Below, one piece after another: positions 24,501 through 36,500 of a stretch of DNA of 38,846 nucleotides (position 1 is its first letter; each line of letters opens with the position of its first letter). The position numbers were made by a program, and so were the translations under genes. The DNA comes from Candidatus Omnitrophota bacterium (lineage in GTDB: Bacteria; Omnitrophota; Gorgyraeia; Gygaellales; Profunditerraquicolaceae). The notes under the pieces were generated by a model. The model made no database searches, was not told the origin of the DNA, and saw only the letters and a list, made by a program, of their open reading frames with translations. The stretch covers positions 1-38,846 of the forward strand of contig JAHJCJ010000117.1 in assembly GCA_018812825.1 (NCBI GenBank). The letters are read 5' to 3'.

Positions 24501-27500
24501 CTTCAACAGGAATCAGGTATGAAAAACGTACCCTTATGTTTACCGAAAAGCTGGCAGATTTTCAGATGCAGGTCATCGCAACAACCAACAAGCAGTTCAG
24601 GATTACGTTTATTGACCCCGTCTTTCAGCAGGATATATGTGGGCTTCCCGTAGATAGCGGTTACGCGCTGTTTTTCAAGGTCACGGTGCCGTTGACAGTT
24701 AGTAAAGATTTTGTTGAAAAGGTAGTGCCGGTTATTCGCACCAACACTTTGGAGGCTAGTACACCGAATGGCTGGCGGTTTCTCAAGGAAGAGGAGTATG
24801 CGGTTGGGCAGCCGCAGATAAGCGATGGGTTAGTTTCCTGGGCGGTTTCATTTAAGCCTCTGCATAGCGGAAGATTTACCGTTGGAATCGCGGACCGGAA
24901 TAACCGTAATAAGCCAAAAAGTTGGAGTAACGAAACAGAACAGGATATCGCCGTAATCGTGCGTGCGCTTGGTCCTGCGTATCTGCAGGCCGCAAAACTA
25001 CTTGGTCCAGATGGGAATAAAATTCCTGATGGGACCAGCTCGCCGGTTGAAGGGGCCAATAAATTATTAGATGGCTATTATGATTTCCTGTATTCTAATT
25101 CAGTTTTGATAGAAGCCTCGTTTGATAAGACTACATTTTACGTGAGCGGTGAAAGGTACGGGTATGCTTTAGATAATATAAAAGACAAAGGGGGTGTTTT
25201 TATAGGCACATCAGTTATGGCCTGCCTTGATATGATTGCGGCGCAGAATCCTGCTTTGGGGATTATTCTAGACTACGACAGGAATGCCACGGAAGTTTAT
25301 TTACCTCTTCTTGGCTTATTAAGCCAGAAAGCAAATACTCCTGATGAATTTATTTCTTTGCTGCTTTCTCCCGATAATCAAATATTGGATGATGTTGTTC
25401 TTCAATTTCCTATACAGTTAAGAAGCAGGGTTCAGTCATTATGGCAGGAACTTAGGAATATTGAAAGCGAGAATATAAAGGCTTATGCTCAAACCAGTTA
25501 TTGGCTCAGCAGTATTGAAAACTTTAAACGCATGGTAACGCTCTGGAAAGAAGGAAGAATAAAGGGTATTTCCGGAGATTGGTCTGGCGCTACATTAGTA
25601 AATATCGCGAGATTTTTGCGCCATTCAGGGTATTTGGTCTCTACAATATTCATCTCAAATGTATTTAATTATTTTCCGTCTAGCGAGAAAACACAAAGAA
25701 TACTCTCTAATTTGGAAGGCCTTCCTAAAGCAGAAGGCACTGTTATTATTAGTTCCGAATCTCTCACCGAAGACATAGTCCAGCCGTGGGATATATCGCA
25801 TTATAGGTTTAGACTTTATTACGGAGAACGCTACCAAGATATCTATGTTTCTGCTCCTCGGATAGATAGCTGGTTATGGGAATTATCTCATGGTTCTAAA
25901 GAAGTCGCCATGCAGCTTTTAGAGGGTGTCTTCAGGGGCAAGGAGTTTCCGGATCGAAAAAGATCCCAGGATTATGTAAAAGATCTTTTAAGCTGGATTA
26001 TGCAGATTCGTCCTGCTAAAAAGATATATAGTGATATCTTGCAAAACTTGTTAACTAAATTTGATGACCAAAAGTTTATGCTTAAGAAGAAAAATGCTTC
26101 CTCTTCGGTTAATAATAATCATTCTCAAGATATCAAACCAGCGGTGCATAACTCAAAATACAGATTGGGTTATTGGAGAAAGTGGCTTAAACAGGCAATA
26201 AATTACTTCGATAAAGCCCAGCTTTTAAATCTCGTAAAGGATATGCAGGGAAAGGATGAAATTTCAGAACTTCAGGCAGAGCTTTTGAAGTTCGCCATAC
26301 AGAATAGCATAGTTTCCACTAAGTTAGATCGATATATGGCAAAAGCTATAGGGGTATCAATAAGTTCAATAAGCAGGCATTTTACCGGAAGGAAATCATC
26401 ATCGGAGAGCTCCGAAGGTGTTTATAAAATGATTGCAAGGCAGGCTATAAGAAGGTTAAGCGACAGTGATAAAGAAATATTATTCGGAAAATTTAGAGAG
26501 TTGCTGGGATCGGACATAGTTAATTTCATATTAAAATCACGAAATATCCGTAAATATAATAAGTTTATAGGGGGGCTTCTTAGTATTCTGCCTGAAAGAA
26601 AAACGAAGTATCAGACAGGAAGAAAGGCTATTTTAGCATTAATTAAATACCCTCAGCTTTCTAAGACAGATCTTTCTTCTAAATTAAACACCCATCGTAA
26701 GAATATCGAGCGTCGTCTTGGGATAATTGCAATTCGCCTGGGAGTTATTGCTAAAGAACACCCTGATTATGAGTGTGTTATCGAATGGCTATTTAATGAA
26801 TATAAGTTCTCTGAATCTCTATTTAAAGCGATGGACAGCCAAGAGATGAATAGATGGGTTATGCCGGAGATAGAGGAAGTTAGTAGTAAGATAAAACTGC
26901 AAGGTTTATACCGCAAAGATGTGGTTAACCTTTTGCGCCAGAGGATTATTGAAGGTAGGTCTTACCAGGAGATTGCAAAAAAGTTCGGTTTTACCGAGGC
27001 AGTAATATACAGGCTATTTAATGGCCGTAGCGATGAAGCACGTTTCACAAGAGGCGCGATTCAGAAATTAGCTTCCAGGGTAAATGAAATAGCGCGCAGT
27101 GAATTTATGGCTAGAGCCAGTAAATTATTAGAGGAAAATAAACATAATCGCTTGGCAGCAGTTGCGGAATTAGAAAAAAGATTAGGCAGTTTAAAATCCG
27201 TATTTCCGCTTTTAGCAGTAATCGCAGATTTAGACGAATATGTCGCACGTTTAAAAGCAAACCACATTAAGAACAATATACAAAGCCTACCGCGTCAATC
27301 TTTCAACAGCAGCCCGCTAATAACTATTAATAACCGCATTTTAACCCAGGAGGTGGCAAAATGTATGCTTTATCGGATATCGAGATTACCAGGGTTGCAT
27401 CGTTTAAGGACGGTGTTTTTGTCTGCGCAAAATACTCGGATTAGACCTATGAGTATGATTTTTTCATTAATACCGATGGAAGCGTTATCGGTAAAACAAG

Positions 27501-30500
27501 TTCGGGTTCATGGCTTGAGCTTAGCCAATCTGTTGCCGGGCTCATTAGGCAAAAGGTCAATTCCCAGATTATTCTCTCAAGTCCGCAATAGGTTGGTTAC
27601 AGATAAATTAGTAAATACTTTTGCAGCTAGACTAACAAATATTCAATCAACTTCTTCTCCGGTTAATAATGCGCTTAGCGTAAGAACTCAAGACGGACTT
27701 GATGTTGAACTGGATATCCATCCTTTCCCTGACCGCGAGTTATTCGTAAGAATTCTTAATCCTGAAGCAATAGAAGCTAAACAAGTAACCATAACAGGAT
27801 CTATTAATGATTCTGTTGATTTGGTAGAGATGGTGTTGCTAATGGATGCATTGAAAAGATATGGAGCAGAGAGGATCAATCTTACTTTAAATAAACTTGG
27901 TTATATAACAAACGGGTTGGATGAGTTGTTGCGCTATTTCTGCCAAACACTGTCTTATGTAGGCGTGGATGGTAAGGTTATAGAGGTTCCTGGTATTACC
28001 TTAAAGAAAACAGGCAATGGCAAGGCTATCTGGGTGGATAGGGTTTTATATCAACACTATCGCCTTAAAAATGACGCCTGGGAAGCATCCAAAGCAACTC
28101 ATGCTCAAATGGGTAGAATTAAAATAGATAAAAACTTGGTGAATCCATTCTATTGGAAGATTTCTTTACCCCAAGGCCTAAAGGGAAAGAATGTATTGCT
28201 TGTGCATAGCACAGAAAATTCCGCTGATATCGCGGAATTATGGATTATGCTTATTGCTTTACGCCACGCCGAAGTCAACCGTATTGTTTTGTGTAATACT
28301 TACGAGGCGTACGGCCGGGCGGATAAAGAATTCCAGCCAGGGATAGCGGTAAGCGCTGTAACCATGCTTAAGGTTATTAATCTCCTGGTGGATTTTCATA
28401 TGGGGATTAATTTTCATCCTGCGGGCAGGAGTGGACTGGTAGATTTAGAAGGGTTTAAGATTTACAACCTCAATGGCTTTGTGCCTATAGCGGAGGATTT
28501 ATTTGACGCCTTGGCTACCCGCGTCACCAGGAGCGAGCTATTAATAGAATTCATCAAAAAACATAATACGGCAATCAGAAAGATAAAAAAAGGAAAGTGG
28601 ATGGGCCACAGTTATTTCAGGCCGATATTATTGGTATTCAGTTCTATTTTAATTGGGCTAGCCAAGATAATTGATTATGTAATACAGACGCAAACAGAAG
28701 TAAAGCAGATGCTTATCCGGGAATTAAACAGTCATCCTATTATTATTTTAGGCCCGGATAAGGGTTCATTAGGCTATGTGACTGAGGCCGCGGAGGCGTT
28801 GCAAGAATATATACATAAGAGGTTTGGTATTTCTGTGGAAGTGTATTCCGGGCGTATGAATAAAATAAGGCTTGGTGGAAAGAAAGTAAAAATAGATGAA
28901 GAAATATTTGATAAAAACGGCCAGCGGTTATTTAGTGTTGGCGATAAGAAAATAAGTGATTGCTGGGTATTTGTGATTGATGATGAGACATCTTGGGGTT
29001 CTACGCTTTTTAACGCCACATTTGTATTGGTAAGGAAATTAAGAGTTTCCTGGCAGAGATTATTTACCGGCGTAGTGCATGGGAAGTTAGTTCAAGGATT
29101 GCAGCCATTCTACACAGGTTTAGAAGATTGTGAATTAGATACAGCCATTGAGCCTGAGGCGAATATAAATGAAGCAGAGGAGTGGATGCCGCCCAGCCAT
29201 TTTGTAGCTACAGAATCCGTCCATCTGCCAAAGGGTTTTCCCGAAGCCATGAGAGTTTCTATAGGGCCGTTAATTAGCTGGTCGGTTAAGCGCGTTATTG
29301 GCGCAAGGCCTGAGAGTAAACCGGTAGATACTGCCTCCAGCCCGGTTGGGAAAAGCAAGCAGAATAATTTTTATTTTTCTAAAGGAGAAAACGCTTTCGT
29401 TGTTTTAAGGATGAAGTTAAAGGAAGCTAGATTTGCGCAAGGCCGCGATGATACGCAAAAGGAATGGCGCGTCAAAAATGGTTTATCAGGCAGGGCCCCG
29501 CCGCAAAATTATTGGATTTCTAGCAAAGACAGTTTTGTCAGGTCCATCTTCCTGTTCTTACTGAATAATTATTTAACCCGCTTTTTATTAAGGCTGCGCA
29601 AGGCAATCCTCCATTACAGTCCAGTTAAAACTACACCTAAAAATATTCTCTTTATATGTTTTCAAGGCATAGGGGATGCGATTATGCAAACTCCCAGTTT
29701 GACTACTTCTAGCTCTCCGGTTGAAAGAAAAGCCCAGGGCACAGGACGCAACAGGGTAGTTGAATCTGCAATAGGCAGGGCGCTTATGGTCAGGGTTTCT
29801 CATGATTTATTGGAAGTATGGAGCTGTTATGGCAGCTCTGGAGATAAGCGCGCGGAAATGAATAAGCGCGCGGATATTGCTATCTGGAGAGAAGCTGGGG
29901 CTAAAGAAGAAATATCCCCGGATAGCGCTTTAGGCCAAGCTTTAGAGCAAGTGATATCTGCTACAGAAAAACCGGATCATGGTAAACTTTATAATTCTAT
30001 GTATTGGCTGGCTAAATTATCCGAAAAGGGAGAAATCAGCGAAAAGTTACATAAGGCTTTATTGTCTCTATACGAAAATAGGTTTAGGCTTATCGGAACA
30101 AAAGAAGAACTAAGGATAAAGATAGCTAAAGAAATTGAAGAATTAGACGCAGCCGTAGATTGGATACTCTCGCAAATGCCGGGAGATTCAGAGACGATAG
30201 TGTTCTCAAGGGATTTGGTAATGAATCTTGCCGATGGTATAAAAATAGAATTAAGAACGGATAGTAAGAATCTGTTTACTGTTGCTTATATATTGTATAA
30301 GAAAATAGAAGGGACAAGAAAGGCCATACCTGAAGGTTTGTTTACGGGAGAGTTAGATTTAGACGACCCTTTGAATAAACCTTTGGTTGGGTTGGCAGAA
30401 GGATATTTTATCTCGATAGAAATGTTGGGAACGTTACGTCATAAGCGTCATCTTGGTATAGCCGGGGATACTGACGAGCATAAGAGAATAATGCAAGATG

Positions 30501-33500
30501 ATGAAATAGCGCGTTTAGACTTGGCGTTGCAAAAGATTAAAGATAGCCATCCACAAGGTGGGCTTGATGCGTGTTCATTAGAAGTAATAGATTTGACCAA
30601 AAAAATTATCAAAGAAAGAAATCACCAGGTGGGGTTTGCCATGTGGCAGGCAATCAATGTTTTAAAGTTGGGGTCAAATAATGTTGTTAGAGAATGCGTT
30701 GCGGAGGTGCTTTGGAGTATTGATAAGGAATTTACCGGAGAAGAGGTTTCTTTGGCGGGAGAGCTCCCGGCAATTTTGGTTATTTTCGGAAGTATTAGCC
30801 CTCCTCAATTAAAAGAGTTAATGCGGCGCCATAATGTGGCAGGGGCTTTTTCTAACTTCGGCAGCGCCATCAGCCATTTAAGCGAAGAGCTGAATAATAA
30901 CGGTATCCCCGGAATTTTTGGAGTACCTTTAGCATTTTTGGAAGCAGTCAATGAAGGGGAGAAGATTATTCTTATCCCAAGAAAAGAAAAAGAAGGCCAA
31001 TTGATAGAAAACACGGTTATCAGAAGCCCTAGCCCTGAAGAATTAAGCTCTATTTTAGCAGCCCAGATTGATCAGCTTTCCCGGCAAGAATATTATGCAA
31101 GCGCTCAAGCTCACACTGCAATATTGCCGAATGGCAGCCAGCTGGAGGTATCCCTTTCTGCTGATAATGTATTTGAATTCCAGGGAGGTAGATCGGGTAA
31201 CGGTGGTATTAATGACGCCGGGAGCGTGAAGTTGGTGCGCAGCGAATCGCATCAGCTTTGGCAGAATGAAAATTTGCCTAATCTTCCGGAACTTATCAGT
31301 CTTTATACTGCATTTACAAAGGTGGCAGCCGGCAAGCCGGTTATAGTCAGGACAGTTGATAGGCAGCCAGACAAGAAAATCGCGCTTTATGCGGATTTAC
31401 CTTTTGATGATAAACATACTGGATTTAATTTTTACCGCACAGTAGAGGGTAAGGGGTTGGTGCTCTTACAGCTTCAGGCACTGATCTTGGTATATCTAGG
31501 CGCCAATAATATCGGCGTAATGTTTCCTATGGTGTCTAGCGCTGAAGATGTGGAATATATTTTTGCGCTAATAAATAAAGCAAAGAATATCCTGGACAAA
31601 AAATGTTTGTTTCCTAATGACGCGGATTTAAGTAAGTTTAGAATTAACCTTCTCTTAGAAAATGTCAGCGCTGTTGATAATATCCAGGATATATTAGAAA
31701 CTGCAGTTTTACTTGCTCGAAAACTTGGGGTCAAGCTTGGAGTAAATATCGGCACTAATGATCTTGCAAAATCTGTATTGGATATTGATCGCGATGATGC
31801 TTCAATAGGTGAAAAAATAGAAGGAGTTATCCCTTCAGTAGCCAGGCGAATTATTCAAGTGGCTAAAGCTGCATCAGCTAGAGATATTCCGGTATGTATT
31901 TGCGGTTCATTTGCCAGTGAGCCGAATTTATGGGTTATTTTGGTTCATATGGCTAAGCAGTTTAGCGGTTTGCAAATTTCTATTACTGTTCCTTTTGCCC
32001 GCGTGTTTGAAGCAAAATATTATTTTGTAAACCAGCTACCGGAGTTGCTCCAACAGAGGCCGACTCCGGAAAGCATGGAAAAACTGTTTGATTCCCAGCA
32101 GCCGTTTCCTAAACGCCAAGATTTAAATAGCGACACATCAAGTTTTATTAACGCAATAAAAAATGCGATTGAAAATGACCCCAGGTATCAAGAGATTCAG
32201 TCAAGGATAGGAGAAGAGATTTTTGAAAAGTTATCTTTGCTGACAAAATCCAGCAGTCCGGTGAATAAGCCGAGACGCTTAAGAAGGCCTAACAAGGACC
32301 AACTCGATAGATTCTTTGAGAGTATAGAGGTATGCTTGGCATCGTATTCAGCAGCCGAGCTGAAAACCAGCTATATACAGGCATCGGGTATTATAGAAAG
32401 GTATCCTGTCCTGTATACTTTTCTTATTTACCGTTACATGCTTGAGCCTCAGAGATCGCGGCGGGACAGCTTAAGTAAACTATTATTTGAGTTCCTGCCG
32501 GATGCAACAGATATACTTAGCCCCGCAGCCCTTGATTTGTTAATTAAATGTTCTATCTTGGCTGAAAGTAAATACCAGCGCGATAATTTGGATCAGGCGA
32601 TTGATAAAGCGCTAGCTTTTTGGCCGGAGAGAATTGGGACTAATGTCCGGCCGGTTTCTCCGAATTATTTTAAGTCCATAAAGACGCCAGGAGATGCAAC
32701 TAGAGATTTTTGGTATTTCTTAGGCGAATTTCTAGCTACTCAAGACCCCGAAAACAGGCTAACGGCACTTATCCGTATTTCTGAGGCAGTTGAGGTTAAT
32801 CCGGAGTTATTCCTAACGCTTTTATCGCTATATGACAAGCAGATTAATCCGGGCGTTAAAGATAGATTAAGCGAATGCGTGCTTTCAGGGCTTAGAGAAT
32901 ATATGTTGGTAGTGCGCCTAGATGCCAATTCTTTCCGCGGGTTGGTTAATCGTTTTCTTAGGGGCTCAACTCAAAACCAGAGGAGTAATTTCTTAAATGG
33001 TATTAATGCCGTAGCCTCTAATGATTCTACCGGATTCGCTGACCTAAATAATCTTGATTTGGTTTTTCACTGTTTTTCTAATACCACAAATCTTCGCGAA
33101 AAAGATTTATTAGCGTTTGTGATCAAGAACCTTGTTTTTGCTATCGGCATAGCCAATATCCCTGATAAATATTTACATAAGATTAGGGATTTTAAGAAAA
33201 ACAGCAGTTGGTTAACGTCTGAACAATTCGCCTATATTCTAGAATCTGCCAGGGAAATATTATGGGACAGTGAATCAAACAGCCTGTTGGGTCGTTTATC
33301 TGATGTTTCCAGCTCGCCGGCAACGGAGAGAATGCCAGATGACATTTTTAGTAGTTGCTTAAAAGCAAAAGAACAAGGGAAGATTCCTGATGCGCGGAGA
33401 TTTTTCTGGGAGCTTTTAAATCAAGAGCAGGATATCTCTGAATACTTAATCAAAATGAACAAATCCGGCTTATTGAATGAGCTTATTCCTGAATGGCAGA

Positions 33501-36500
33501 AAATAAAAGATATGATGGGGAGCGGCGCACGCGAACTAGCAGGGCATAAATATACCCTGGATATGCATCTTATCTTTGCGGTAAGGGCGCTGCGGGAAAT
33601 AGAAGCCGGCTTAAATCTTAGGGAAGGGCCGCTGCTGGAGGAGTCGCTGCAAAGAATAAAAGAAAGAGGATTACTGAACACGCTTACCTTTGCCACGCTT
33701 ATCCACGATATCGGCATTGCCGATATCGTTAATGGAGAAATTGAGCAGCAGATGGAGCATAGCTATATTAGCAGGGACAAGCTAATCAGGATATTAAATG
33801 AATTTAAAGATATCATTGATAATGAAAGTAGGCAGATAATGCTTTGGTTGGTGGTTAACCATCACAGCCTGGCTTGGTATGGCGAGAAAAAAGACCCCGC
33901 AGAACTTGAGGCGACGGAAGAGCTTTTAAGGTTAATAAACGAAGATGAAGATAGGCTAAGCCTGCTATACCTTATTAGCTATGCTGACAAAAGGGCAATT
34001 AACCTAGAGAAAGATTCAAACCGGGAAATTATACCTATAACCAGCTTTTATCTAGGGGTACTTGCAAGGATAAAAGTACCAAAGGTAGAAAGAGAAAAAG
34101 AGATCTTCGGGCAGAAAATGGCAAGAATATCTGAATGCTTAGCAAGGCTTTCTGAAGAAGAAAGAAAAATAGCGGAAGAAGAAGTAGAAGCATATTTTAA
34201 ATTTATGCACTATAGGTACTTGTTAATGACTCCCGCAGACACAATCCTTGAGAATATAGATTTGTTAAGGAAGATAAAACAAGAAGGAGGGGCATTCGTT
34301 CAAGTTGGAAAGGGCAAGAAGAAATTTATTGATAGCCATTATGATAGGGTAACCGAGCTGATTGTAGTTGCGCGGGAAGACCGCAAGGGGTTCTTAGCAA
34401 TGACCGCAGGAGTAATTACCGCCAATAACCTGGATATCGCAGGTTGCCGGGTGAACACTTCTGCCGAAGGAATAATTCTGGATATCTTTTATATAAGAGG
34501 AGCAGTGATCGATAAGAGCGTCTTAGAAAACATCAGTACAGACTTGCGGGATGTGCATGAGCGCGGTATTTCTATAAGAGAAATATTTACAAAAAGAAAG
34601 CACCCCGGAGTTTTTAGTATTAAAAAAGGTTACATTATCCAGGTGCCTACTAATGTGGGAATACAAGGAGTAGAAATAGGAATCAACACTCTGGATAGGC
34701 AAGGGCTGCTCTTTATTTGCGCGTACGCCTTTCTTGTTAATGGAGCAAATATCCGCAAAGCTTATATTTATACTGATGGCTTTGAGGCCCAAGATGTTTT
34801 TGCGCTGGATAATCCGGTAACTGAAACGATACCAGGGCGTCTTGAAGAGCTGTTGGATAAACAAAACATTAGTTTAGATGATTTTCTTGTCTCTTCTCTT
34901 TCGTCAAAGGAGAAGGTCTCTAGCCCCATTGGTATTTCTGCGATTACCTCGCAAGATAAACTGCAGAGGCCTAAAACACTTGAGGGGTTAAAAGTGTGTT
35001 GGTTTGGCCGTAAAGCTGTTATAGATCTTGAAGGCCCGGGAAAAAATCTTGATGTTTTGGTTGTTAAATTCGCGCACCAGCTGCCAGATGGCCAGTTTAA
35101 TCCGGAGGACATTGATATGCTCGAGCGAGAAGCAAGAAATATGCATGAATTTGCCGCTTTTCTGCCGTTTAGGCCTCTTGCAGGAGAAAATGGTCAATTT
35201 GCCTACAACTTTGAAGGTGAGATTTTATGTCCTGCGATTCAAGCGAGAAATCCAGGACGCAACTACCCCGCCATATGTTTTATGGCTAAAAGAGGGATTA
35301 CAACGTATCTTGTCAGTAGCTTTAGCCCAGCCAGGCCTTTTGATATTATTAAAACATCTTCGCTTCTCTGTGCTGAACAATTAGGTTTTCTGATTGCCTC
35401 GGGCCGCTACCATAGTACGCTGTTGCCACTTACTCATCGCGTTACCTCCTGGCAATGGGATCCCGAAGCAATGGTCGGTGGTTTTACAATAGGGCCTGAA
35501 GATCTTTATACTCCAAATTTAACCCGGGCAGGGGTCATAGACTTAGAGCACGTTTTACCTGTCCCGGCTCCGGATTATGTTTATGCATTTTTGTCTTTTC
35601 CAGGAATGAGCCTGATGCAGAAGAAGTTATTAAATAGGTCATTGGCTTCTTGGTTTGGTCAGCAATTCGCCGAACTTACAATAGCTATTATCGCCGCAGG
35701 GGTTATTAATAAAATTGAGAATGAAGAGATTGTTAATATTTTAGATAATGCAGCCAAAAGATATTATACTGCGGCAAGCGGAGATTCCCTGGATAACTTC
35801 TCCTTAAGGCAAGATATAAGGGGAGTTATTTCCGGGATGAATTGTTTGGAAAAAGATAAAAGTGTCCATATTAATGATTACAGCGCAATTTTCTTTTCAG
35901 GGGCTATTAGTAAATTGGTTGAGCAATTTACTAAGTCCAGGGCCTTTACCAATATAATGGCTTCTATAGAAAAGAATAAAACATCAGCCATAAAACGTGA
36001 CGCATTCGCCAAGCGCTCTGTCGGAAGTTCGCCGGTTGAGGTAAATAAACCGGAACTTAGAGTGATCCTTAAAGAATGGGATGTGATTGATGGCACAGTA
36101 GTCCGCTATCTTCGCGGTTTGGTTAATTATAATGGCGTGCTTATACTTAGGGCAAGCAATAGTATGAGGGTAGGGCTTTTGGTTAGTTATAATCAGGGAG
36201 AGAGATGGGAATGGATATTCCCCCGTGGCCATGATATTGCCGATGTGCCTAGGGTAGGCAGGATAATAACTGAAACTCCTCTTGTTGTTACTAAAGAGGA
36301 CGGGACTAGAGTTTATCCCGACAGGCCATTAGATACTCCGGGGATACTTAAGGATATACTTGCAGGAGAAATGCTTCTTCCGGATATAGGCAGAGTTAAA
36401 CCAGTGAGGCTGCATTCATTTTGTTTTATTTCTCAAAATAATATAGGAGCGGTTATCGATATACCTGAACGTTCTGAAGAAATGAGAATAGCTAGCTATC

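Noticed and set aside
27442-27444. Stop-codon recoding (TAG as sense codon)
   Set aside because: The TAG interrupts only the frame-1 fossil gene; the giant frame contains no stop codons, so recoding is not needed to explain its length.
35028-35384. + strand ORF 35028-35384 (118 aa)
   Set aside because: +3 frame shadow inside module E; frame 2 is the consistent coding frame and no domain is recognised in this translation.
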